Below are positions 48,747 through 57,644 of a stretch of DNA of 64,000 nt, one piece after another. The notes under the pieces were generated by a model, which saw nothing but the letters and a program-made list of their open reading frames with translations, did no database searches and was not told where the DNA came from. Location: contig SVTP01000005.1 of the NCBI GenBank assembly GCA_015063725.1, positions 17,561-81,560 of the forward strand, given 5' to 3'. The stretch comes from Oscillospiraceae bacterium. GTDB taxonomy: Bacteria > Bacillota > Clostridia > Oscillospirales > CAG-272. The position numbers were made by a program, and so were the translations under genes. How positions within the stretch are numbered: the first letter of the stretch is position 1; every line of letters begins with the position of its first letter.

Positions 48747-49241
48747 TTATTTGTTGAACGTAGCGGCAATTTCCGCATCTTTTTCAAGTACCGCACGGGC
48801 ATCTGCCGCGCGCTTGTCAATCAGCTTTTGCGCAAGTGCCTCGTCGGAAAGCGCCAAAATTTGTGCCGCCAGCAGTGCGGCGTTTGCCGCGCCGTTGATG
48901 GCAACCGTAGCTACAGGAACACCCGTTGGCATTTGCACGGTAGCAAGGAGTGCATCCAAGCCGTCAAGCTGCGCCGACTTGCAGGGAATGCCAATAACAG
49001 GCAGCGTGGTGTTTGCCGCAACCGCTCCTGCCAGATGTGCTGCCATGCCTGCGGCGGCAATGATGACACCAAAGCCGTTCTCTTTTGCCGCTCCTACAAA
49101 GGCTGCCGCCTCAGCGGGGGTGCGGTGTGCCGAATACACGTGCACCTCATGAGGAATCTCCAAAGAGGTGAGCATGTCGATGGCTTTTTGTACGATGGGA
49201 AGATCACTCGCGCTCCCCATAATGATGGCTACTTTTTTCAT
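48747..49241 (-). CDS. purE: 5-(carboxyamino)imidazole ribonucleotide mutase
   Basis: [62 protein letters not shown]. Confidence 0.95.
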   Translation of the reverse strand: MKKVAIIMGSASDLPIVQKAIDMLTSLEIPHEVHVYSAHRTPAEAAAFVGAAKENGFGVIIAAAGMAAHLAGAVAANTTLPVIGIPCKSAQLDGLDALLATVQMPTGVPVATVAINGAANAALLAAQILALSDEALAQKLIDKRAADARAVLEKDAEIAATFNK

Positions 49242-49283
49242 TCCGATGTTCTCCTTACCATTTTTTTGAGCAAAAAATACAAA

Positions 49284-49392
49284 AGGGCGCACTACTCCAT
49301 TGCAAGGAAAGTGCGCCCAGACGGTCGGCTTGAAAAGATTTCTGTTCCACTGTGGTAACCCACATTTATCCGTCAGTCGCAGAAATCTCGTG
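49284..49392 (-). ncRNA. ZTP riboswitch (pfl motif) with terminator, upstream of purE
   Basis: Minus strand GCGACUGACGGAUAAAUGUGGGUUACCACAGUGGAACAGAAA...GCCGACCGUCUGGGCGCACUUUCC...AGUGCGCCCUUUUGU; same conserved blocks as 11126-11228. Confidence 0.9.
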
Positions 49393-49559
49393 TGTATAAA
49401 CATATTATAACACGCGCGCAAATCTTTGTCAAGTAAAAAAATAGTGTACTTCATCACCAAAGTCTATACAAATCTCACAAATAACCGCCCGCGCGAGGGC
49501 TTTTTTGAGGGAAATAAAGGGGCGAAATATGAAGTTTTTGTAAACACTCGCGTTTTTTC

Positions 49560-49588
49560 TTGACTTTAGTGTGATAAAGTGGTAAAAT
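49560..49588 (+). promoter_or_regulatory. Sigma-A-type promoter upstream of the yerC-like gene
   Basis: TTGACT-17 nt-TAAAAT. Confidence 0.6.
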
Positions 49589-49619
49589 ATTCGTGTAAAA
49601 ATCACAAGGAGGACGCCCC

Positions 49620-49913
49620 ATGCCGAATTTTCAATCAAAATCCATCGACCGCCTGTTCGAAGTCATCCTCAGCCTGGAAACAGTTGAAGATTGCTACCGC
49701 TTTTTTGAGGATGTATGCACCATAAAGGAGCTTGAAGATATGGCGCAGCGTCTGGATGCCGCCATCCTTTTGGACGAGGGGGAAAACTATCAGAACATTT
49801 CCCAAAAGATCGGCATCAGCACCGCCACCATCAGCCGCGTCAGCAAGTGCCTCAAATACGGCAGCGGCTATCGCTATGCCTTGGAGAAGCTGTCAGAAAA
49901 AAAGAAAGCGTAA
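49620..49913 (+). CDS. YerC/YecD TrpR-related DNA-binding protein
   Basis: FFEDVCTIKELEDMAQRLDAAILLDEGENYQNISQKIGISTATISRVSKCLKYGSGY. Confidence 0.9.
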   Translation: MPNFQSKSIDRLFEVILSLETVEDCYRFFEDVCTIKELEDMAQRLDAAILLDEGENYQNISQKIGISTATISRVSKCLKYGSGYRYALEKLSEKKKA

Positions 49914-50164
49914 CCCCGAAAAATTCATTCAAAACCCCAAAAAACGCTCGTTTTTGCGCCAAAAACGCATATACGTGGTGCAAAAACGGCTTTTTTGTTC
50001 ATTTGGCAGTAACCCAAAAGAAAACAAAAAACGTGCTTCAAAAACAGCTTTCGAGCATCCCCAAACTCGCCGGTTTGGGATGTGCTTTTGCGTTTGAAAA
50101 AGAAGATAAAAGCACGCCTGTTTAATCACCTTGAGCACCTCGTTTTGTACAAAATCGAGCTCCC

Positions 50165-50217
50165 AAAAAGCCCCTTCAAGCTCCCCCGCAGAGCTGCAGC
50201 AAAGGGGGCTTTTTTCT
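50165..50217 (+). terminator. Terminator-like hairpin
   Basis: GCCCCTTCAAGC...AAAGGGGGCTTTTTTC. Confidence 0.5.
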
Positions 50218-50441
50218 TTGTTTTGCGCGGATATATCCAAAAACAGAACCGGAAAAATGCCCAAACCATTTTTATCGCATATCTTGCGTTCAAATTGCCG
50301 CTTTTGGTCAAAATCACACAAGAGGATTGCACTTTCTTTCTTTTTTTATTCTTTTTTGGAGAGGTGTACTGTACCTCGGTAAAGCGCCATTGTGCACAAT
50401 GACGATTTTTCGGTCAAGTTATCTAAAAACGAAAAAGACTG

Positions 50442-50470
50442 TTGCTTTTTGTAAATAGCAGTGTTATAAT
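50442..50470 (+). promoter_or_regulatory. Sigma-A-type promoter upstream of the RDD gene
   Basis: TTGCTT-17 nt-TATAAT, then a GC hairpin CCGCGGGCTCGCCCGCGG in the leader. Confidence 0.65.
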
Positions 50471-50558
50471 ATAATAGTAATTTCTTGTAATCCGCGGGCT
50501 CGCCCGCGGTCTTTGCGTCGCGCACACGCGCGAGCACCTGTATGACGGAGGTCTTGGT

Positions 50559-51485
50559 ATGATTTATGATTTGCAAAAAGCGAGTATGTGGAAACGCATT
50601 TCCGCTTTTTTGTGTGATATAATTGTGTTTTGCATTGTGGCGGTTGGAATCGCCCTTGTGCTTTCTACCGTGCTCGGTATTGATGCGCAGCAAGAGAAAA
50701 TGGTTGCCATTTGCGACCAACACGCCCAAAGCTACGGCTTGAGCGATTTTATGACAAAGGAGGAGCTGGACGGCGCCCTTTCCATTGCGATGACACAGGA
50801 GCGCTTCGACACGCTCACCAAGGAACAACAGGACATTTTTAACAAAGCATCCGAAACGCTCTTTCAAAACGAGGAGTATCTCCACGCATACGGAATGGCT
50901 TATCAGCTCGCCCTGCTGGTGCTCACGTTCTCTATCCTCATTTCTCACCTGATCCTGGAATTTGCGATCCCGCTTTGGTTTAAGAACGGTCAAACAATTG
51001 GCAAAAAGATCTTTGGTGTTGCCGTTATGCGTATAGACGGCGTTAAGGTATCCCCCTTGATCCTGCTCGTCCGCACAGTACTCGGTAAATACGCGGTCGA
51101 AACCATGATCCCTGTATTCTCCCTGCTCTCCCTCCTGTTTGGTACAGCAAACAATCTTACAGGCATCCTCTTGATCGTGCTTGCGGGATCGGAGATCGCA
51201 CTCCTGATCTTTACGCCTGCAAGAACTCCCCTGCATGATATGCTGGCAAGCACAGTGACCGTTGACTTTGCAAGCCAGATGATCTTTGACTCCCCCGAGG
51301 AGCTTTTGGAATACAAGAAAAAGCTGCACGCCGAGTCGGTGGCACCCCATGGTTTTTGGGAAGCTTCAGCACAGGATGAACAGATCGAACAAGTCGAGCA
51401 AGTCGAACAAGTCGAGCAAACAGTCGAGGATACCGCCGAGGAAACGGTGGCGGAGGACTCCATCGACGAAGAACAAAATTCGTAA
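50559..51485 (+). CDS. RDD family membrane protein
   Basis: ASMWKRISAFLCDIIVFCIVAVGIALVL, GQTIGKKIFGVAVMRIDG, RTPLHDMLASTVTVD; EQVEQVEQVEQ C-terminus. Confidence 0.85.
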   Translation: MIYDLQKASMWKRISAFLCDIIVFCIVAVGIALVLSTVLGIDAQQEKMVAICDQHAQSYGLSDFMTKEELDGALSIAMTQERFDTLTKEQQDIFNKASETLFQNEEYLHAYGMAYQLALLVLTFSILISHLILEFAIPLWFKNGQTIGKKIFGVAVMRIDGVKVSPLILLVRTVLGKYAVETMIPVFSLLSLLFGTANNLTGILLIVLAGSEIALLIFTPARTPLHDMLASTVTVDFASQMIFDSPEELLEYKKKLHAESVAPHGFWEASAQDEQIEQVEQVEQVEQTVEDTAEETVAEDSIDEEQNS

Positions 51486-51535
51486 GCAAGCAAAAAAGCT
51501 AAAAATATATTAAGCGAACAGAAAGGAAGTCTTGT

Positions 51536-52690
51536 ATGAAAGTTGTATTGGAAAACGTAACAAAGATCTTCCCCCCTCGTAACAAACGCGAGCAAGAGTT
51601 CATGGCGGTAAACAATTTTACCTTTACCGTTCCGGACGGCAAGCTGATTGGTCTGCTTGGCCCCTCCGGTTGCGGTAAGAGCACCACGCTCTACATGATC
51701 AGCGGCTTGCAAAAAGTTTCGGGCGGTAGGATCTACTTTGGTGACAACGACGTCACCAATCTCCCGGCAGAAAGCCGCGGAGTCGGTCTTGTATTCCAAA
51801 ACTACGCACTCTACCCCCACCTTACGGTTAAGCAGAACATCTTGTTCCCTCTGCAAAACCTCAAAGGCCCCGACAAGCTCTCTAAAAAAGAGATGCTGGA
51901 AAGAGCTTACCAGGCAGCAAAGCTGGTACAGATTGACGAGTTGATGGAGAGAAAGCCCAACGCGCTCTCCGGCGGTCAGCAGCAACGTGTTGCAATCGCA
52001 CGTGCACTCGTTAAAATGCCCGGCGTTCTGCTTTTGGACGAACCCCTTTCCAACCTCGACGCGCGCCTGCGTCTGCAAACGCGTGAAGAGATCCGCCGTA
52101 TCCAAAAGGAAACCGGCATCACCACCATCTTCGTAACCCACGACCAGGAAGAGGCAATGAGTATCTCCGACATGATCGTTGTTATGAGAGACGGCGTTAT
52201 CCAACAGGTAGGTAAGCCCCAAGAGGTTTACGACAACCCCACCAATCTGTTCGTTGCAAAGTTCCTGGGTACTCCCCCCATCAACGTATTCAACGGCGAG
52301 GTTAAAGACGGTCAGCTCTACATCGGCGGAGAGAGTGTTCTGGACGTTGGCGGCGTAGCAAATCAAGCTGTGACAGTAGGCATTCGTCCCGAGGGCTTCA
52401 TTCCCGCAGCAGATGGCCGCATGACCTGCAACCTGACCAACCTTGAAATTATGGGCCGCGATGCAAGTGTTGTTGCAACACATCCCGCATCCTGCAACCC
52501 CACCGTTCGTTCTATCATTGACGGCGACTGCAAAATCGACACCGCATCTGCAACCGTCCGCTACAATCTCAAGCCCCATAAGGTATTTTTGTTCAACAAG
52601 TTGAGTGAAAAGCGCATCATTTTCTCTGCACAGGAAAACGACGATTTCATTACTGCTGCGATGAAAAAGAAATACGTTAAGAAAATTTGA
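51536..52690 (+). CDS. Sugar-type ABC transporter ATP-binding protein (MsmX/UgpC-like)
   Basis: GPSGCGKSTTLYMISGL, LSGGQQQRVAIARALV, LLLDEPLSNLDARLR, C-terminal TOBE-like region. Confidence 0.93.
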   Translation: MKVVLENVTKIFPPRNKREQEFMAVNNFTFTVPDGKLIGLLGPSGCGKSTTLYMISGLQKVSGGRIYFGDNDVTNLPAESRGVGLVFQNYALYPHLTVKQNILFPLQNLKGPDKLSKKEMLERAYQAAKLVQIDELMERKPNALSGGQQQRVAIARALVKMPGVLLLDEPLSNLDARLRLQTREEIRRIQKETGITTIFVTHDQEEAMSISDMIVVMRDGVIQQVGKPQEVYDNPTNLFVAKFLGTPPINVFNGEVKDGQLYIGGESVLDVGGVANQAVTVGIRPEGFIPAADGRMTCNLTNLEIMGRDASVVATHPASCNPTVRSIIDGDCKIDTASATVRYNLKPHKVFLFNKLSEKRIIFSAQENDDFITAAMKKKYVKKI

Positions 52691-52701
52691 GGTGAGGCGC
52701 T

Positions 52702-53649
52702 ATGGTAGGAAGTAAACATCCGTGGAAGGCGTGGTTATATCTTTCCCCTGCAATCATACTTTTGCTGATCTTTACCGTATGGCCGATCATCAACACGGTT
52801 CGCATGGCGTTTTTGGAAGGTTATAACTCTATGGCCGTTGCCGGCGGCGCAAAATTTGAAATTGGAATCAGTAACTTCACAAACGTAATTAAGTACAAAG
52901 GCTTTATCAACTGCCTTACCAACACAATGCTTTTGTGTGTGCTGACGGTTCCGATTTCCACAATTCTCGCGCTGGTCATTTCGGTTTGCCTCAACGCAAT
53001 TAAACCCCTGAGAAGAATGTTGCAAACAATCTTCTTCCTGCCTTATGTAACCAACTCCATTGCTATCGGTATGGTATTTGCCGCAATGTTCAATATGGTT
53101 GGTAACAACTTTGGCAGACCTAACGAAATCCTGATCACTGCAGGTATCATCAACAACATTATCGAGTTCTTTGGCGGCGAAGCCATCAACTGGATCAACG
53201 TTGGTTCCACTAAGCTTGCAAATATGACCGTTATGGTCATTTACATTGTTTGGAACGCACTGCCCTTTAAGATCCTTGTCCTTTTGGGCGGATTGCAGAG
53301 CGTTAACAAGCAATACTACGATGCCGCAAAGGTTGACGGCACATCCCGTTTCCGCACCTTTACCCGCATCACCGTTCCGCTCCTCTCCCCCATGATCACC
53401 TACGTTGTTATCACGGGCTTTATCGGCGGATTTAAGGAATACTCCAGCATCGTTGGTATTTTTGGCGAAAAGATGGGCCCTCCCGGTACCAATCAGTCCA
53501 CAAACCTGAACACGATGGTTGGATTTATTTACGACAACCTGACAAACCAACAAGGACGCGCCAGTGCCGCTGCGCTGATTCTGTTTGGCATCATCTTCGT
53601 GGTCACTATGCTGAATCTTCACATCAGCAAGAAGAACACGCACTATTAA
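52702..53649 (+). CDS. Sugar-type ABC transporter permease (MalF-like)
   Basis: 315 aa, multiple TM segments; YYDAAKVDGTSRFRTFTRITVPLLSP (EAA-loop type). Confidence 0.92.
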   Translation: MVGSKHPWKAWLYLSPAIILLLIFTVWPIINTVRMAFLEGYNSMAVAGGAKFEIGISNFTNVIKYKGFINCLTNTMLLCVLTVPISTILALVISVCLNAIKPLRRMLQTIFFLPYVTNSIAIGMVFAAMFNMVGNNFGRPNEILITAGIINNIIEFFGGEAINWINVGSTKLANMTVMVIYIVWNALPFKILVLLGGLQSVNKQYYDAAKVDGTSRFRTFTRITVPLLSPMITYVVITGFIGGFKEYSSIVGIFGEKMGPPGTNQSTNLNTMVGFIYDNLTNQQGRASAAALILFGIIFVVTMLNLHISKKNTHY

Positions 53650-53661
53650 GGAGGTGGCAAT

Positions 53662-54609
53662 ATGACAGATCAAAAATTCCTTGTATTTGAGAAGAATATC
53701 GAAAGAGAAAAGTCCCGCCAACGCGTTATGCGCATTTTGGTTCAAGTCTTTTTGTATCTCTTCCTCATCATCATGGCACTCATCATTGTGTTCCCCTTCT
53801 ACTTCATGCTCATCTCCTCTGTAAAGGAACTTGCTGAGTACCGTTTGCCTCAACAAACACTGTGGCCGAATAAGATCGTCTTCCACAACTATGTTGAAGC
53901 GTTCCACACCGCAAACCTCGGAACACTGTTCTCCAACACCCTTTACGTTGGTTTGGTTTCCACCGCTCTCTCTTTGGTCATCACGGTCATTACCGCATTT
54001 GCGTTTGCTCGCCTTGAGTTCAAGGGCAAAAACGCAATGTTTGCAGCCCTGTTGGCAACCATGATGATCCCCGGTGAGCTCTTCACCATTACCAACTACC
54101 AAACCGTAAGTGACTTCCTCGGTTTCAGAACCCTCGGTCGTGAGCTCGGTTCGGGTGACCTTATCGCAATGGGTGACTGGAAAAACACTTTTACCGTTTT
54201 GATCGTTCCCTTCCTGGTCAGTGTATTCTACATTTACCTGCTCCGTCAGAACTTCTTGCAGATTCCCAACGAGCTGTATCTGGCAGCAAAGGTAGACGGT
54301 ACCAGTGATATCAAGTACCTGTGGAAGGTTATGATCCCCCTGGCACTCCCCACCCTGATTTCCATCACCATCCTCAAGATGATGGGTGCATGGAACTCCT
54401 ATATGTGGCCGCAGTTGGTTGCAAACGACGAGGCGCACCGCTTGATTACAAACGGTTTGCGTAACGCATTTACCACCACGTCCGGCGACGTAAACATTCC
54501 CGTACAGATGGCAGCGGTTGCCATCGTATCCGCTCCCTTGTTCCTCGTATTCATCTTCCTTCGTAAGTACATTATGAAGGGTGTATCGAGAAGCGGTATC
54601 AAGGGCTAA
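53662..54609 (+). CDS. Carbohydrate ABC transporter permease (MalG-like)
   Basis: ELYLAAKVDGTSDIKYLWKVMIPLALPTLISI. Confidence 0.92.
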   Translation: MTDQKFLVFEKNIEREKSRQRVMRILVQVFLYLFLIIMALIIVFPFYFMLISSVKELAEYRLPQQTLWPNKIVFHNYVEAFHTANLGTLFSNTLYVGLVSTALSLVITVITAFAFARLEFKGKNAMFAALLATMMIPGELFTITNYQTVSDFLGFRTLGRELGSGDLIAMGDWKNTFTVLIVPFLVSVFYIYLLRQNFLQIPNELYLAAKVDGTSDIKYLWKVMIPLALPTLISITILKMMGAWNSYMWPQLVANDEAHRLITNGLRNAFTTTSGDVNIPVQMAAVAIVSAPLFLVFIFLRKYIMKGVSRSGIKG

Positions 54610-54689
54610 TACACCACAGGTAATTGCAGCTCCCCTGGCTGTAAATTATAAAAGACAAAACAAAATTAAGAAAGAGAGGAACTTCTACC

Positions 54690-56147
54690 GTGAAAAGAAG
54701 AATCGTATCCCTTTTGCTGGCTCTCGCTCTGCTGGCACTCCCTCTGCTTGCCATCACATCTTGTGACGTGCTGACAGGTAACGCCGGAACCGAACCCGGC
54801 GAAAACAACAATGGTGGCAACGGCGGCAACAAAAACCCCGCGGTCAACGACGGCAAGATCCACATCACCTTCTACCATACCATGGGCGAATCCCTGCGCG
54901 CTGTACTTGATAAGTACATCGTAGAATTCAACAAGCTCTACCCCAACATCGTAATCGACCACAAGCAAGTTGGTGGCTATGATGACGTTCGCGACCAAAT
55001 CCAAACCGAGATCACCGTTGGTGACCAACCCCACATCGCTTACTGCTATCCCGACCACGTTGCACTCTACAACATCGCTTACGCTGTTCAAACTCTGGAT
55101 GAGTACATCAACTCTCAAGAGGTTGTTACCCGTGCAGACGGTAGCACCGAGATCCTTGGTCTGACCCAAGAGCAAATCGATAACTTCATCGACGGTTACT
55201 ACAATGAAGGCAAGGCTTACGGCGACGGCAAGATGTACACAATGCCTATGTCCAAGTCCACCGAGGTTTTCTACTACAACAAGACTTTCTTTGAGCAACA
55301 CAACCTCTCCGTTCCTAAGACCTGGGACGAGCTCGAGGCTCTCTGCGCAACCATTAAGGCAATCGACCCCGATTCCATTCCTCTCGGCTACGACTCTGAA
55401 GCTAACTGGTTCATCACCATGTGCGAGCAATATCAATCCCCCTACACCAGCGCAACCGGTGAGCACTTCCTGTTCGACAACCAAACCAACCGTGACTTCG
55501 TTGCAAGATTCCGTCGTTGGTACGAGCTCGGTTACGTAACCACCCAAGAGCTCTCCGGCGGTTACACCTCCGCTCTGTTCACCAAAGCTCCTGCTGATAC
55601 CGGCAACAGCTACATGTGCATCGGTTCTTCCGCAGGCGCAAACCACCAGATCCCCAAGAACGATGACGGCACCTACAAGTTTGAGGTTGGCATCGCTTCC
55701 ATTCCTCAAGTAAACGCTAACGCTCCCAAGGCTATTTCTCAAGGTCCTTCTCTCTGCGTCTTCAAGAAGAGAAACGCTGAAGAAGTAAAGGCTTCTTGGC
55801 TCTTTGTTAAGTTCCTCACCACCAACCTCGACTTCCAAGCTGAGTTTGGTATGGCTTCCGGTTACATTCCGGTACTCGAAAACGTTACCGATAACGCAGT
55901 TTACGCTGAAGAACTCGCAAACGCAAACGGTTATGAAGGTCTGCCTCTCCTGGCAACCAAGGTTGCTCTTGAGCAAGCAAACGCTTACTACACCTCTCCT
56001 GCATTCAACGGCTCTTCCGCAGCTCGTGACCAAGTTGGTCAACTGATGCAATTCTGCATGGCAGATCCTACCTGCTCTAACGCAGCAGGCATTAAGGCAG
56101 CATTCGAAAACGCCATTTACGAGTGCAAGTACCAAATCGGCGAATAA
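54690..56147 (+). CDS. Extracellular solute-binding lipoprotein (family 1)
   Basis: MKRRIVSLLLALALLALPLLAITSC lipobox; ITFYHTMGESLRAVLDKYIVEFNKLYPNIVIDHKQVGGYDDVRDQI. Confidence 0.93.
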   Translation: MKRRIVSLLLALALLALPLLAITSCDVLTGNAGTEPGENNNGGNGGNKNPAVNDGKIHITFYHTMGESLRAVLDKYIVEFNKLYPNIVIDHKQVGGYDDVRDQIQTEITVGDQPHIAYCYPDHVALYNIAYAVQTLDEYINSQEVVTRADGSTEILGLTQEQIDNFIDGYYNEGKAYGDGKMYTMPMSKSTEVFYYNKTFFEQHNLSVPKTWDELEALCATIKAIDPDSIPLGYDSEANWFITMCEQYQSPYTSATGEHFLFDNQTNRDFVARFRRWYELGYVTTQELSGGYTSALFTKAPADTGNSYMCIGSSAGANHQIPKNDDGTYKFEVGIASIPQVNANAPKAISQGPSLCVFKKRNAEEVKASWLFVKFLTTNLDFQAEFGMASGYIPVLENVTDNAVYAEELANANGYEGLPLLATKVALEQANAYYTSPAFNGSSAARDQVGQLMQFCMADPTCSNAAGIKAAFENAIYECKYQIGE

Positions 56148-56165
56148 TTCTTTTCCATTATTACT

Positions 56166-57593
56166 ATGAGAAACACAGTAATCCAAAAGGGGCGGGCAAC
56201 CCCCGCCCTCGGAGCAATCCGCATTCTGGCTGCTTTTGTGGCAATCCTGATGCTGTTGCCTTGTATGGTTGCTTGCAATCTGTTTGGAAAAACAGAAACA
56301 ACACCCGAGCAAACCACCCAAGATCCGCAAGGACAACAACCGCAACACGAACACATTGACTACGTTAGCAAAACCAAACTGGATATGGCATCCACAAGCC
56401 TCAAGATCGAGGCAACCGTTAAATCCTATATTGACGGTGATACTACTCACTTTTACGTTACTCCTTCCCCCGATTTTCCCGAGGGCGTTATAAAAGCAAG
56501 ATATCTTGCAATTGACACTCCCGAATCGACCGGTAGAATTGAGGCTTGGGGTAAGACCGCAGCAAATCACACCAAAGAGATGCTGAAAAATGCCTATGCT
56601 ATTCTCCTTGAGTCCGATACCGAGACCTGGAACGTTGATAACAACGGCCGTCACCTCTTGTGGGTTTGGTACAAAACGGACGAGAACAGTGAGTGGCGTA
56701 ATCTGAACCTCGAAATTCTGCAAAGCGGATATGCTTATGCATCCAACTCCGGTCAAAACCGTTACGGCACGACCTGCATGGCTGCATTGAACCAAGCAAT
56801 GGCAGAAAAGCTTTATGTACATTCCGACCAAAAAGACCCCGCTTATCCTTACGATGCCGCTGTTATGGTTTCGGTTAAGGAGCTTCGCACAAACCCCGCA
56901 GATTACGAGGGCGCCAAGGTTGCTATCGAGGGCATTGTTGCTCAAGATACCAACGGCACACTCTACATCGAGCAATACGATGAAGAGGATGAGAAATACT
57001 ACGGTGTTTCTGTTTACTACGGCTACAGTCTGGCAACACAAGCAACCAGATTCCTCAAGGCAGGCAATCTTGTTTACCTTGTAGGCATCTTCCAATATGC
57101 TACCGCAGTAGATGCTTACCAGATCGGTGGCTTGGAATACGATCGAATGAAGCCCGGCGACCCCGCCTTCACTCACTTGATCGAAGCAGGACAGACAGTT
57201 GCATACACTCTCACCGATGTTGCAACGCTCAGATCCGGCGAAACCCAGATCACTTCTCCCGATGGAGACGTTACTATCACCTTTAAAGGCAACTATTCGG
57301 CTCTGCACACCTCTGTTTCCCTTGAGGGACTGACGGTTGTAAGCACGTACACCACCGATAATGAAGATAGTAAAAACAACGGTGCCATTTCCCTGACCTG
57401 TGAAAAGGATGGCGTCACCATTACCATTCGCACCATCGTTCTTTATGAGGATGGTAAAATCGTAACTGCCGACAGATTTGAAGGCAAAGTAATCGACGTA
57501 AAGGGAATTGTTGATTCCTACACTCCCGAAGGTAAAACGCAAGCGGATATCCAAGTAAAGGTGTTCTCGCTTGACAACATCACCATTCACTGA
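56166..57593 (+). CDS. SNase-like (thermonuclease-fold) lipoprotein with C-terminal OB-like region
   Basis: ILMLLPCMVAC lipobox; VKSYIDGDTTHFYV, ARYLAIDTPESTGRIEAWG, NNGRHLLWVWYKT correspond to SNase active-site segments. Confidence 0.82.
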   Translation: MRNTVIQKGRATPALGAIRILAAFVAILMLLPCMVACNLFGKTETTPEQTTQDPQGQQPQHEHIDYVSKTKLDMASTSLKIEATVKSYIDGDTTHFYVTPSPDFPEGVIKARYLAIDTPESTGRIEAWGKTAANHTKEMLKNAYAILLESDTETWNVDNNGRHLLWVWYKTDENSEWRNLNLEILQSGYAYASNSGQNRYGTTCMAALNQAMAEKLYVHSDQKDPAYPYDAAVMVSVKELRTNPADYEGAKVAIEGIVAQDTNGTLYIEQYDEEDEKYYGVSVYYGYSLATQATRFLKAGNLVYLVGIFQYATAVDAYQIGGLEYDRMKPGDPAFTHLIEAGQTVAYTLTDVATLRSGETQITSPDGDVTITFKGNYSALHTSVSLEGLTVVSTYTTDNEDSKNNGAISLTCEKDGVTITIRTIVLYEDGKIVTADRFEGKVIDVKGIVDSYTPEGKTQADIQVKVFSLDNITIH

Positions 57594-57644
57594 TTTAATT
57601 TGAAAAAAATTAAATAACAACAAAAAAGAAAGAGGAGAAACACT

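Noticed and set aside
50990-52579. 529-aa minus-strand ORF
   Set aside because: Antisense to the RDD and ABC ATPase genes; its TCSTCSTCS run mirrors the EQV repeat.
52735-54438. 567-aa minus-strand ORF
   Set aside because: Antisense to the two ABC permeases.
54666-57623. 985-aa minus-strand ORF
   Set aside because: Spans the antisense of two clear genes (SBP and SNase-like lipoprotein); codon-bias artefact.
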